From positions 124,001 through 188,000 of the forward strand of contig CAKURR010000002.1 in assembly GCA_934675735.1 (NCBI GenBank): a DNA stretch of 64,000 nt. Direction: 5' to 3'. The position numbers were made by a program, and so were the translations under genes. Positions 32,224-41,001 of the stretch are shown here, piece after piece. Under the pieces are notes generated by a model. The model ran no database searches. It saw only the letters and a list, made by a program, of their open reading frames with translations, and had not been told where the DNA came from. The stretch's first letter is position 1, and every line of letters starts with the position of its first letter. Source of the stretch: an uncultured Clostridia bacterium. GTDB lineage: Bacteria > Bacillota > Clostridia > Christensenellales > Aristaeellaceae.

Positions 32224-33516
32224 ATGGGTGTGTGTATGCAAAGCTGTATCGAAACCCTCGGCCGCCTGATTACCGCTCAGGTCGCGCCCCATCCGCGGCG
32301 GGCGCGCCGCATGCTGACGGCGGCCTATTCGTGGGTGCGCTTTTCGGGCAAATGCAAAAAGCTGACGGACGCGAAATCCGCCTACGCGCGGATGAACGGG
32401 CGCGTCGCGGATACGCTCATCCGCGGCATGAACCGCCCCGAACAGGCGGTGATGGTCAATATTTTCATGCCCTGCGAGCTGATGCACGCGATGGGCCTTA
32501 CGCCGATGTTCCCCGAGGGGCTTTCGGTTTACGTCGCCTGCACGGCCTGCCAGCATGTTTTTGCCGAGCGCGCGGAGACCTCCGGCATACCGGAGAGCTT
32601 CTGCTCTTACCACAAGACGATGATTGGCATGGCGGAAACCGGCGTGCTGCCCAAGCCGCTGCTGATTGCGGGCACGACGCTGGCCTGCGACGCGAACCAG
32701 CTTTCCTTTCGCCATCTGGCCGCGCACTACCCCGCGCCGCTGACCATCATCGACGTGCCCGCCCGCGAGGACGACGCTGCGGTCGCCTACGTCGCCGGCC
32801 AGCTCCGCGAGCTGGCGCGCACGCTGGAGCAGCTGACGGGCCGCAAGCTCGACGAGGCGAAACTGCGCGAATCGATGGCCTGTGCCGACCGAACGCTGGC
32901 GCTCATGCGCGAATACGCCGACCTCCGCGCGGAGGTTTCGCAGGATACGACGATGACGGGCGAGCTGTGCAGCCTGATTGCGACGCACTGCCTGCTCGGC
33001 CACGCGGACGGGGAAAACTACGTCCGCGAACTGATTGAAACGGCCAAGCGCGCCCCCGGGCGGGAGACGACGCGCCGCAAGCGCATTTTCTTTATCCATA
33101 CTCTACCCAACTGGCAGGATTCCATGATTCGCATGCTGGAAACGGAAAACCGCTGCGAGCTGGTCGGCTGCGACATCACTTTCGATTCGCTGATGACGCT
33201 CGACCCCGACAGGCCGTATGAAAGCATGGCGCGCCGCCTGCTCGCCAACGTGAACGGCGGAAGCGCCGCGCGGCGCATCGACAACGCGATTGCGTGGGCC
33301 AAAAAGCTGCATGCGGACGGCGTTATCGTCTTCTGCCACTGGGGCTGCAAACAGACGATGGGCCTTTCCACCCTCGCCAAGCGCAAATTGGAAAAGGCGG
33401 GCCTGCCGACGCTGGTACTCGACGGCGACGGCTGCGACAGCCGCAACGTCGCAGACGGGCAGATGGTGACGCGCGTCGGCGCGTTTTTGGAGCAGTTGGA
33501 GGGGATGGACGCATGA
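32224..33516 (+). CDS. 2-hydroxyacyl-CoA dehydratase D-component-like protein (HgdB superfamily)
   Basis: A 430-residue iron-sulfur protein of the dehydratase/benzoyl-CoA reductase/double-cubane superfamily. Features seen: VMVNIFMPCELMHAMGLTPM (split: NIFMPCELMHAMGLTPM), VACTACQHVF, SFCSYHKTMIG, then C-terminal VIVFCHWGCKQTMGLSTLA and DGDGCDSRN. Cysteines in these positions bind the [4Fe-4S] or double-cubane cluster in relatives. Members use an electron energised by ATP hydrolysis in the activator to dehydrate 2-hydroxyacyl-CoA or reduce small molecules. ATG 32224 or 32236 may be used; neither has a strong site. It overlaps the activator-fusion gene by 4 nt. The substrate is unknown: no CoA-transferase is nearby. 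Confidence 0.82.
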   Translation: MGVCMQSCIETLGRLITAQVAPHPRRARRMLTAAYSWVRFSGKCKKLTDAKSAYARMNGRVADTLIRGMNRPEQAVMVNIFMPCELMHAMGLTPMFPEGLSVYVACTACQHVFAERAETSGIPESFCSYHKTMIGMAETGVLPKPLLIAGTTLACDANQLSFRHLAAHYPAPLTIIDVPAREDDAAVAYVAGQLRELARTLEQLTGRKLDEAKLRESMACADRTLALMREYADLRAEVSQDTTMTGELCSLIATHCLLGHADGENYVRELIETAKRAPGRETTRRKRIFFIHTLPNWQDSMIRMLETENRCELVGCDITFDSLMTLDPDRPYESMARRLLANVNGGSAARRIDNAIAWAKKLHADGVIVFCHWGCKQTMGLSTLAKRKLEKAGLPTLVLDGDGCDSRNVADGQMVTRVGAFLEQLEGMDA

Positions 33517-35189
33517 TCGGATACAGCTGTAAATACGCCCCGCCGGAGCTGATTGCGGCCTACGGCGGGCAGACGCTGATGCTCGATGCGGAAACGGAGG
33601 ATTTTTCCCGCGCGGAGACGCTGACACACGCCAACGTCTGCTGCCACGCCAAAGCGCTGCTCACCCAGGCGCTCGATATCGACGAGCTGGTGCTGACGGA
33701 TTGCTGCGACGCAACGCGGCGCACGTATGACGTGCTGCAAGCCGAGGGCAGACAGCGCTTTCTGTTTCAATTCGATTTGCCGCACGACGACGCGGCCTGT
33801 GCGCGAACCCGTTTGGCGCACGAGCTGATGCGCTTTGCCGACGCTTACGGCGCATACACGGGCGCGGCGTTTTCGCGGGAAACGTTTCTCGCCGCCTGTC
33901 GGGATAATTCGCACGCGCTTCTGCCAAACGAGCCGTTCATCGCGGTGCTCGGCGCGCGCGTCAGCCCGCAGCTTCTGGGGCAGATTCGCTGTGCGTTCCC
34001 CATTCCGGCAGAAAACCTGACGTGCAGCGGCCTGCGCACGCTGGAAGAGCCGCCGAAGGAAGCCGCCGACTGCTCTTTTGAAGCCCTGATGGATTGGTAC
34101 GCGGGCGCGCTGCTGCGCCAAACGCCCTGCATGCGCATGACGAATATCGCGTCGCGGCGGGCGCTGTATGAAAACGAAAACATCCTCGGTATTGTCTACA
34201 ACACGGTCAAGTTCTGCGATTATTACGGCTTTGAATACGCCGAGCTGAAGGCGAAGAGCCGCATTCCGCTGCTGAAAATCGAGTCGGATTACACCGTCAC
34301 GGCGCTCGGCCAGCTCGCCACGCGGCTGGAAGCCTTCCGCGAGAGCCTCGGCCTGACGGCAAAGCCATCCGGCGCAGAACCTTCTCCGATACGGGAGCCC
34401 CAAACCATGAACAAGCATTTCTTCGCAGGCATTGACAGCGGCTCTACGACGACCAACATGGTTGTGCTCGACGAAAGCGAAACCATGCTCGCCTTCGCCA
34501 TCGTGCGAACCGGCCCGCGCGCGCAGATGGGCGCACAGGCAGCGCTGGAAGCCGTCTGCAAGCAGCTGAACATCGGCAGGGACGATTTCGCCGCCATCGT
34601 CGCCACGGGCTATGGCCGAAACAACATCCCCTTCGCCACGGACACGAAAACGGAAATCACCTGCCACGCGCGCGGCGCGCATTTCATCAACCCCGCCGTC
34701 CGCACGATTATCGATATCGGCGGGCAGGACAGCAAGGTCATCAATCTGGATGAGAGCGGCCACGTCACGGGCTTCATGATGAACGACAAATGCGCCGCGG
34801 GAACGGGGCGTTTTCTGGAGATGATGGCGCGCACGCTGGAGCTGGACATGGCGGAGATGAGCCGCCGCGGCCTGACATGGGACAAGGAGCTGACCATCTC
34901 CAGCATGTGCACGGTCTTCGCCGAGTCGGAGGTCATCAGCCTGATTGCGGATAACCACACGGACAGCGACATCATCCACGGGCTGAACAAATCCATCGCG
35001 GGCAAGACCGCCGCAATGGCCGCGCGCGCCAAGGGGCAGCCGCCCTACATGATGACGGGCGGCGTGGCGCGCAATCGGGGCGTTGTTCAGGCGCTGGAAG
35101 AGAAGCTGGGCGCGAAGCTCTTCATCAGCGAAAACCCCGACCTGTGCGGCGCGCTCGGCGCGGCGCTCTTTGCCCTGCACGGCGATTGA
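33513..35189 (+). CDS. Fusion of an HgdB-like subunit with the ATP-dependent activator (HgdC/BadF family)
   Basis: A 558-residue protein in two parts. Residues 1 to about 290 are a second HgdB-like subunit (SCKYAPPELIAAYGG, NVCCHAKALL, VLTDCCDATRRTYDVL). A Pro/Ser-rich linker leads to residues 299-558, a complete activator: FAGIDSGSTTTNMVVLD, TGYGRNNI, IIDIGGQDSKVI, then NDKCAAGTGRFLEMM and SSMCTVFAESEVISL, whose two Cys bind the [4Fe-4S] cluster bridging the dimer. ATG 33513 (GGAGGGG) overlaps the upstream stop. ATG 34407, residue 299, has GGGAG about 9 nt upstream, so a free activator could also be translated. Confidence 0.85.
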   Translation: MIGYSCKYAPPELIAAYGGQTLMLDAETEDFSRAETLTHANVCCHAKALLTQALDIDELVLTDCCDATRRTYDVLQAEGRQRFLFQFDLPHDDAACARTRLAHELMRFADAYGAYTGAAFSRETFLAACRDNSHALLPNEPFIAVLGARVSPQLLGQIRCAFPIPAENLTCSGLRTLEEPPKEAADCSFEALMDWYAGALLRQTPCMRMTNIASRRALYENENILGIVYNTVKFCDYYGFEYAELKAKSRIPLLKIESDYTVTALGQLATRLEAFRESLGLTAKPSGAEPSPIREPQTMNKHFFAGIDSGSTTTNMVVLDESETMLAFAIVRTGPRAQMGAQAALEAVCKQLNIGRDDFAAIVATGYGRNNIPFATDTKTEITCHARGAHFINPAVRTIIDIGGQDSKVINLDESGHVTGFMMNDKCAAGTGRFLEMMARTLELDMAEMSRRGLTWDKELTISSMCTVFAESEVISLIADNHTDSDIIHGLNKSIAGKTAAMAARAKGQPPYMMTGGVARNRGVVQALEEKLGAKLFISENPDLCGALGAALFALHGD

Positions 35190-35234
35190 TTTTGCTTGCG
35201 CCGCGCGAAAGAACGCGGTATACTGGGGGAAACG

Positions 35235-35277
35235 TTGGGACTTTCTCCCAAACCCTACCAAGAACCTGAGGTTCTTG
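35235..35277. repeat. Dispersed palindromic repeat, type A variant
   Basis: TTGGGACTTTCTCCCAAACC then CTACCAAGAACCTGAGGTTC and TTGG. The reverse complement recurs at 43434-43476 with compensating changes in the small stem. It lies in the leader of asnA. Confidence 0.7.
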
Positions 35278-35372
35278 GATTTGCCGCCATAAGAATTTTA
35301 TGTTTTCACAGTTTTGAACCTCTATCCGTCTATCGCATTTGAATGAAACAGATTGAAAGAAGGGTTTTTCCG

Positions 35373-36386
35373 ATGGGCCAATCGTTTATTCCCGCGGGCT
35401 ATGCGCCGCACCTTTCTCTGTATGAAACGCAGAGCGCCATCAGTTTAATCAAGCGCGTGTTTCAGGATGCGCTCTCCCGCGAGCTGAATCTGCGCCGCGT
35501 TTCCGCGCCGCTGTTTGTCGAGCCGTCCTCCGGCCTGAACGACGACCTCAACGGCGTGGAGCGTCCGGTCGGGTTCGACATCCCGTACGCGAACGCGAAC
35601 GCGCAGGTCGTGCACTCGCTGGCCAAGTGGAAGCGCATGGCGCTCTACCGCTACGATATCCACCCCGGCAAGGGCATTTACACGGACATGAACGCCATCC
35701 GCCGCGACGAGGAGCTGGATAACCTGCACTCCGTCTACGTCGATCAGTGGGATTGGGAGAAGGTCATCACGCCCGAGGCGCGCACCCTTTTCACCCTGCA
35801 TCAGGCGGTGACGGGCATTGTCTCCTGCATCTGCGACACGCAGCTGACCGTGCGCGGCAAGTATCCCCAGCTGTGCGGCACACCGCTGCTGAACCGCCAC
35901 GTCACCTTCATCACCGCGCAGGAACTGGAGGATTTGTACCCCGACCTCACGCCCAAGCAGCGCGAAAACGCGTTCGCCAAGAAGCACGGCACGGTGTTCA
36001 TTCAGGGCATCGGCGGCAAGCTGCGTTCCGGCAAGCCGCACGACGGCCGCGCGCCGGACTACGACGATTGGGAGATGAACGGCGACATCCTGTTCTACAA
36101 CCCGATTCTGGACAGCGCGCTGGAAATCTCTTCGATGGGCATCCGCGTCAGCCCCGAGTCACTGGATCGCCAGCTGACGCTGGCCGGCTGCGACGAGCGC
36201 CGCAAGCTGCCGTTCCACAAAATGCTGCTGGAGGGCCGCCTGCCCCTGACGATGGGCGGCGGCATCGGCCAATCCCGCCTGTGCATGCTGCTGCTGGGCA
36301 AGGCCCACATCGGCGAGGTGCAGTCCTCCATCTGGGATGAGCACACCCGCAAGGTCTTTGAAGACGCCCGCATCACGCTGCTGTAA
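35373..36386 (+). CDS. asnA: Aspartate-ammonia ligase (AsnA)
   Basis: A 337-residue enzyme that makes asparagine from aspartate, ammonia and ATP, structurally related to class II aminoacyl-tRNA synthetases. Readable motifs: YETQSAISLIKRVFQDAL, VSAPLFVEPSSGLNDDLNG (split: SAPLFVEPSSGLNDDL), MNAIRRDEELDNLHSVYVDQ, DWEKVI and the C-terminal TMGGGIGQSRLCMLLL. The length agrees with E. coli AsnA (330). ATG 35373 follows GAAGGG by 8 nt and is preferred to the ATG at 35343. It is probably monocistronic, with a palindromic repeat in its leader. Confidence 0.95.
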   Translation: MGQSFIPAGYAPHLSLYETQSAISLIKRVFQDALSRELNLRRVSAPLFVEPSSGLNDDLNGVERPVGFDIPYANANAQVVHSLAKWKRMALYRYDIHPGKGIYTDMNAIRRDEELDNLHSVYVDQWDWEKVITPEARTLFTLHQAVTGIVSCICDTQLTVRGKYPQLCGTPLLNRHVTFITAQELEDLYPDLTPKQRENAFAKKHGTVFIQGIGGKLRSGKPHDGRAPDYDDWEMNGDILFYNPILDSALEISSMGIRVSPESLDRQLTLAGCDERRKLPFHKMLLEGRLPLTMGGGIGQSRLCMLLLGKAHIGEVQSSIWDEHTRKVFEDARITLL

Positions 36387-36391
36387 GCCGT

Positions 36392-36522
36392 GGGGCTCTG
36401 CCCCACATCCTTCATGAATCGCTTTGCGATTCATGGATGTCATGTCGATTCAAACCGCCGCGAAGCAAAGAAAGGGTGCAGGGAACACGTTCCCTGCCGG
36501 GGTTTGGGGCAGCGCCCCAAAA
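36392..36522. repeat. Composite palindromic repeat block between asnA and the epimerase
   Basis: Four hairpins in a row: GGGGCTCTGCCCC (36392-36404), CATGAATCGC...GATTCATG (36413-36435), GCAGGGAACACGTTCCCTGC (about 36479-36498) and GGTTTGGGGCAGCGCCCC (about 36500-36518). The last ends GCCCCAAAAGGAG, the ribosome site of the next gene. Confidence 0.8.
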
Positions 36523-36531
36523 GGAGTTTTT

Positions 36532-37419
36532 ATGCGATACACCATCGAAAACGAGTTCATCCGCCTGACCGTCGATTCCCTCGGCGCGGAAATGGTCAGC
36601 GCCATCGATTTGGCCACCGACAGCGAAATGATTTGGTGCGCCGACCCCGCCGTCTGGAATCGCCATGCGCCGATTCTCTTCCCCTACGCGGGCAAGCTGA
36701 CGGGCGGCCGTTTCAAAGCCGCTGATGGCAAAATCTACGAGGGCAAGCAGCACGGCTTCGCCCGCGATATGGAGCATGCCCTGCTGAGCCAAACGGCGCA
36801 CGAGCTGACCTTCGAGCTGACCTCGAGCGACGAAACCCGCGCCCTCTGGCCGTATGATTTCGCGCTCCGCACGACCTTCACGCTCGAGGGCCGCCACATC
36901 CGCCACACCGTCTGCGTGCGCAACACGGGCAGAGAAACCCTCCGCTTCGGCCTGGGCTTCCACCCCGGCTTCACCCTGCCGTTTGACGACAAACACACCG
37001 ACGCGGATTACGATATTCTGTTTGACACGGTGGAATCCCCGCTGTGCCTGAATACCGCGCCGAACGGCCTCATCGGCGCGGCGCCGGATTACTACCTCGG
37101 CCGCAATATCACCCGCATTCCGCTCAGCGCCGACCTGTTCGCGCGCGACAGCCACTGCATGGTGAACCTCAAATCCAAATCCCTCTGCGTGCTCGAGCGC
37201 GACACGGGCCGCCGCATCCGCGTGGATATCGCCGCTTTCCCCTATACGCTGATTTGGTCCACGCCGCAGAAGCCCATGCGCTTTATCTGCATCGAGCCGT
37301 GGCACAGCATCCCCGGCGAGGACGACGGCCCCATCGAGTGGGCGCAGAAGCCCTGCGCCGCCAGCCTTGAGGCGGGCGAAAGCTGGCAGACCGCGCTGGA
37401 TATGGCGTTTGAGCGGTAA
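36532..37419 (+). CDS. Aldose 1-epimerase-family protein (LacX type)
   Basis: A 295-residue protein of the galactose mutarotase-like fold. It shows the LacX pattern: LTVDSLGAEMVSAIDLATDS, WNRHAPILFPYAGKL, the catalytic-region His in KQHGFARDM, and LGFHPGFTLPF with the second His. C-terminal SWQTALDMAFER region as usual. It should interconvert anomers of a hexose or its phosphate; the exact sugar is unknown. ATG 36532 follows AAAAGGAG. The longer frame would be translated from inside the repeat block. Confidence 0.85.
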   Translation: MRYTIENEFIRLTVDSLGAEMVSAIDLATDSEMIWCADPAVWNRHAPILFPYAGKLTGGRFKAADGKIYEGKQHGFARDMEHALLSQTAHELTFELTSSDETRALWPYDFALRTTFTLEGRHIRHTVCVRNTGRETLRFGLGFHPGFTLPFDDKHTDADYDILFDTVESPLCLNTAPNGLIGAAPDYYLGRNITRIPLSADLFARDSHCMVNLKSKSLCVLERDTGRRIRVDIAAFPYTLIWSTPQKPMRFICIEPWHSIPGEDDGPIEWAQKPCAASLEAGESWQTALDMAFER

Positions 37420-37463
37420 ACGGCCGCCTGAGAGCGCTTGAGCTTCCGCCGAAATTCCCATAA

Positions 37464-37526
37464 CGAACAAAAAGATGCGGGTTGGATTTTTTCCTTCCCG
37501 CATCTTTTTGTTCGCTTTTTATTTTT
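37464..37526 (+). terminator. Terminator of the epimerase gene
   Basis: CGAACAAAAAGATGCGGG pairs perfectly (18 bp) with CCCGCATCTTTTTGTTCG, followed by CTTTTTATTTTT. Confidence 0.92.
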
Positions 37527-37539
37527 ACGGATTGATTTC

Positions 37540-37710
37540 CGCCGCGGAGTAATTCCGACAACCCTTCCGCTCGATGCGGATATCGCGTTTCCCTACGGCA
37601 TCAGGTATGCGCTCAAGCCTTCTCCGACGGTTTCGCTGCTGATTAACGTGATTGAAAAAGAACTGCCGAACTTGACGCCCAGGGATTGGCTGAGGCCGAG
37701 GGCATTTTAA
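37540..37710 (+). pseudogene. C-terminal fragment of a regulator, perhaps LysR-type
   Basis: A short frame ending at TAA about 37710 reads VIPTTLPLDADIAFPYGIRY, then ALKPSPTVSLLINVIEKEL and a short tail. This looks like the last strand-helix unit of a LysR-type effector domain. There is no N-terminal part or start site: upstream is the epimerase terminator. I take it as a gene remnant. Confidence 0.35.
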
Positions 37711-37749
37711 GGCATCTTTTCTGACGAAACGGAAAGTCGATTGAACGCC

Positions 37750-37978
37750 TGTGGATAACCTGTGGACTCTCTTGTGGACAATGTGGGAAAACCTGTGGAC
37801 AGCCTGTGCAAAACCCGTCGGAAAGCGTCCTCCCAAAAGAAGAAAAATCCGAAAGTTATCCATCGCTTGAGCGCGGACAACTTTCGGATGAATCGGCCGA
37901 AAACATCAGACGATGTGGACAGTTTTGTGGGCAAGCCTGTGGATAACAGGGGGATAACTGTGGAAAGAATGTGGAAAA
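37750..37978. other. Cluster of DnaA-box-like sequences (possible origin or DnaA-binding locus)
   Basis: Two perfect TGTGGATAA boxes (37750-37758 and 37938-37946), which are TTATCCACA reversed. Near matches: TGTGGACAA 37773, TGTGGGAAA 37782, TGTGGACAG 37794, TGTGCAAAA 37805, TGTGGACAG 37914, TGTGGGCAA 37926, TGTGGAAAG 37959, TGTGGAAAA 37970, TGTGGACTC 37761. One forward TTATCCATC lies at 37856. Eleven of twelve share orientation. An A-rich, C/T-poor stretch lies at about 37835-37858. No gene is present in 37711-38005. Confidence 0.65.
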
Positions 37979-38005
37979 GCGGCAGGAATCCGCCGCCTAA
38001 AAGAT

Positions 38006-39496
38006 TCAATTCCCGCGTTTTGGGGCAAACATCGCGCCCGCACAGAGCAAAATCATCATGAATTGAAAGAAATACCGCGCCCGCGTTTCCCAAATGCTCA
38101 GGAACAGAAACGCGCCCAGCAGCGTCAAAAACAGCGGCGCGGCGCTCGTGTCGCGCCTGTGAATCGCCTGTGCGCAAGCCATGCACGCCAGAAGCATCTG
38201 CGCGGCGAACATCGCCGTCGCCAGGTGCGTATACGCGCGGTTGAACCTGCCGCTTTCAAACACCACCTGCTTGACGGCGTTGTCGGCTTCATGCTCGTCG
38301 GCCTCAAAGATTTCGTTCAGGTTGAACGTGCCGCGTCCGAAGGTGGAAAGGTTCTTTCGGCTCAGCGTGCTGAGCAGCTTATCGGGGTGGCGCGCCAGCG
38401 TATAGGCGCGGTCGATGACCTCCTGCAAAAGCGCCGCGTCGCGCGCCTGCGGCTCGTCAAACGACGTGGAGAAGATCAGCCAGCCGCCGTAGCCGTATTG
38501 GCCGTATCCCTCGTCGCTCTGCACGGGCAGGCCCATCGCGATATAATGCAGCTTGGGGAGCTTGTTTTTCGCAATGTTTTCCGCGCCGAGGTTGGCGTCG
38601 TTCGCCGCGCCGACGATGCTTCCGCCGACGGCGAAAACCAGCGCCAGCGGCACGGCCAGCAGCGCCGTCAGCTTCACGCGCTTTTCAAACAGCGCCGCAA
38701 TCAGGCAGGCAATCGCCGCGATAATCGTCGGGAAGCGAATCTGCGCCCCGAAGAAAGAGCAGGCCGCGAACAGCAGCGCCCAAAGCGCGCGTGCCCGACG
38801 GCTCTGCGCATCCCGCGCTTTGAGATATGCAAAGACGACCATCGGCGCAAACGCGACGGAAAACGCGTCCGTGTACAGCTCGGAGGTGCAATAGAGAAAC
38901 GGCAGGCAGGTCGCAAACAGCAGCAGCGCGCGCGCCTGAGCCTGCGCGCCGCCCAGACGGCGGCAGAGCCGCGCGGCGCAGAGCAGTCCCGCCGTGAACA
39001 GCAGACCGCAGACAAACGCGGCCGCCATCAGCTCGTCAACGCCCAGCGCGCCCGCAATGCGGAAGATGGCGGCCAGCCCATACACCAGCCCCATGTTATG
39101 CGGATAGCGCCCGAAGTAGATGAGCGAGCGCTCGGAATCGCCAAATTCGCCCGTCTGCGCCAAACGGCGCGCCGCGGTGACGCACTGCTCCAAATCCGTC
39201 ACGGGGGTGAAGCGCAGCGCCGAGGCCATCGCCAGCTGTATCACGAAATAAAACGCGGCAAAGCCGAGCAGCACCGCGCGCTCGTGTTTTTCAAAGACGC
39301 GGGCCTTGGCCGCGCGCCCCGACGCCAGCAGCAAAACGAGGCACAGCGGCATGAGCACGGCCAGCGCAAGCCGATTGCGGTCATACAGCGGCCACGGGGA
39401 GAGCACCGTGTTGCCCGCCGTAAACAGGTAACAGGGAATCATCAGCCCCATGCCGATGAGCAGCAGCGTTTTGCAAACGCCCGAGTGGGTTTTCAC
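38006..39496 (-). CDS. Polytopic membrane glycosyltransferase-like protein (GT39/ArnT-type), copy 1
   Basis: A 496-residue protein with about 11-12 membrane helices and the layout of GT-C enzymes: after the second helix an acidic outer loop (LRFTPVTDLEQCVTAARRL) and a following IYFGRYPHNMGLVYGL, typical of lipid-sugar dependent transferases. Family activity: moving a sugar from a polyprenyl-phosphate carrier to protein or lipid at the outer face. GTG 39496 overlaps the upstream stop as GTGA, with AAGGAGG 7 nt before. The acceptor is unknown. Confidence 0.65.
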   Translation of the reverse strand: MKTHSGVCKTLLLIGMGLMIPCYLFTAGNTVLSPWPLYDRNRLALAVLMPLCLVLLLASGRAAKARVFEKHERAVLLGFAAFYFVIQLAMASALRFTPVTDLEQCVTAARRLAQTGEFGDSERSLIYFGRYPHNMGLVYGLAAIFRIAGALGVDELMAAAFVCGLLFTAGLLCAARLCRRLGGAQAQARALLLFATCLPFLYCTSELYTDAFSVAFAPMVVFAYLKARDAQSRRARALWALLFAACSFFGAQIRFPTIIAAIACLIAALFEKRVKLTALLAVPLALVFAVGGSIVGAANDANLGAENIAKNKLPKLHYIAMGLPVQSDEGYGQYGYGGWLIFSTSFDEPQARDAALLQEVIDRAYTLARHPDKLLSTLSRKNLSTFGRGTFNLNEIFEADEHEADNAVKQVVFESGRFNRAYTHLATAMFAAQMLLACMACAQAIHRRDTSAAPLFLTLLGAFLFLSIWETRARYFFQFMMILLCAGAMFAPKRGN

Positions 39497-41001
39497 CGCG
39501 CATCCTCCTTTCCGCCGAGCTCGCCGCGCGCGGCGAGCACCAGCAGCACGGGCACAAAGCCGAACAGATAGCGCCCCCGCGCCTCCCAGAGCATCAAAAA
39601 CAGCGTCGCGCCGAAAAACGCGACATACAGCATCGCGCCGGAGACGTCCCGTCTGCGAATATCGCGCACACAGGCGAGCAGCGCCAGCGTCAGCTGGGCC
39701 AGCCAGATGCCTGTGGTCAGCGCGCCGTATGCGCCGTAATGCGCCCGCCCTTCCAGTACAAAGGAAGAGACGGCGTTTTCCCGCACGGGGCCGTCGTCCA
39801 GCATTTCGGTCATGCCGAACGTGCCGTCGCCGATGAAGGCGCTGTTTTTGCGCAGCGCCGCTTCAATCAGCCGATTCGGGTAGCGCAAGGTGTAGATTCT
39901 GTCCTTCATGCGGGCGTAAATCGAATCCATAATTTCTTCCCGCGTCGCGCCGTCCTCCATCATGCCCCAGGTGATGCCGTAGTCGCCCGTCGCGCCGCCG
40001 TAGGGGTTGTCGCTCGTGGGGATGGACATCATCACCCAGTGGAGGGTCGGCGTGTGGTGCTGTTCCACCATCGCGGGGTCGAGCACCTCATACTTCATAT
40101 AGCGCTGCACCAGCGCCGTGCCGCCGCCGACCAGCGCCGCGCTCAGCAGGATGCAGGCGGCGGCCTGCCCGGGCCGCATCGTCAGCAGCCAGACGATGGC
40201 CGCCGCCATCAGCGCGATGAGCACCGTCATCTTGATTTGGCAGCCGATGAGCACCGCCAGCCCGCACCGCGCGGCCAGCATGCATTTGGCGCGGGCATCC
40301 GCCGTATCCCTGACCCGAAACGCCAAATCCAGCGCCATCAGGATGAACGGCAGGGAGAACGTATCCGTATACAGCACGGCGGCGGCCAGCCACAGCGGCA
40401 GACAGCAGGCGGCGGCCAGCAGGGTCATCAGCCTGCCCTTCGCGCCCGAGAGCCTTTCCGCAATGCGCAGCGCCGCGCGCATGCCGAACACATAGAGCAC
40501 CGCCTGAATCAGCGCCAGCGGAAAAAACGTCTGCGTCACGCCGAGGGCGAAGAGCAGCTTGTAAAAGCCCGTCAGCATCAGCATAAAGCCCCACTGGTTC
40601 GAGTAGCGGCTCAAATAGAGGTAAAAATCCGGATTGTTGTCAAAATTGCCGTCCGCGGCCAGCATCTGCGAACCGTTGTAGAGCATGAAATTGTCGCCGC
40701 TGGGCGTATATTCCAACAAATATCCCATCAGCAGATGCACGGCGAACAGGCACGCGATGAACGTCGGCACAAGCACGCGCGCAAGGCGCTCGGCGCTTGC
40801 CTCGCGCATGCCGCGCACAGCGCGGCCCACGGCCCAAAACAGAAGCAGCGCGGCGGCGTAGGCCGCCAGCATCGGCCAAAAGCCGAAGCCGTAGTAGGCG
40901 CGGGCATACGGCAGCAGCAGCGCGTTGACTGCTCCGATCCCCGCCGCAAAGGCAAAACAGCCCATGCCCGTTCTCAAAAGCTTTTCGCGCACGCCGTTCA
41001 C
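39493..41001 (-). CDS. Polytopic membrane glycosyltransferase-like protein (GT39/ArnT-type), copy 2
   Basis: About 500 residues, paralogous to copy 1: first outer loop LEYTPSGDNFMLYNGSQML with the conserved Asp, then YSNQWGFMLMLTGFYKLL and about ten further helices. The GTG at 41001 overlaps the upstream TGA. A GTG three codons on (40992) is better spaced from AAGGAG and may be the real start. It overlaps copy 1 by 4 nt, so the three GT-C genes are a coupled set. Confidence 0.65.
   Translation of the reverse strand: MNGVREKLLRTGMGCFAFAAGIGAVNALLLPYARAYYGFGFWPMLAAYAAALLLFWAVGRAVRGMREASAERLARVLVPTFIACLFAVHLLMGYLLEYTPSGDNFMLYNGSQMLAADGNFDNNPDFYLYLSRYSNQWGFMLMLTGFYKLLFALGVTQTFFPLALIQAVLYVFGMRAALRIAERLSGAKGRLMTLLAAACCLPLWLAAAVLYTDTFSLPFILMALDLAFRVRDTADARAKCMLAARCGLAVLIGCQIKMTVLIALMAAAIVWLLTMRPGQAAACILLSAALVGGGTALVQRYMKYEVLDPAMVEQHHTPTLHWVMMSIPTSDNPYGGATGDYGITWGMMEDGATREEIMDSIYARMKDRIYTLRYPNRLIEAALRKNSAFIGDGTFGMTEMLDDGPVRENAVSSFVLEGRAHYGAYGALTTGIWLAQLTLALLACVRDIRRRDVSGAMLYVAFFGATLFLMLWEARGRYLFGFVPVLLVLAARGELGGKEDAR

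Noticed and set aside
37750..37978. Plasmid-type iterons
   Set aside because: The units are unevenly spaced and match the DnaA box rather than longer direct repeats, and no Rep protein gene is nearby.
37707..38186. A minus-strand frame with repeated LSTG and LST segments
   Set aside because: The repeats are simply the translation of TTATCCACAG-like DnaA boxes; there is no ribosome site or family match.
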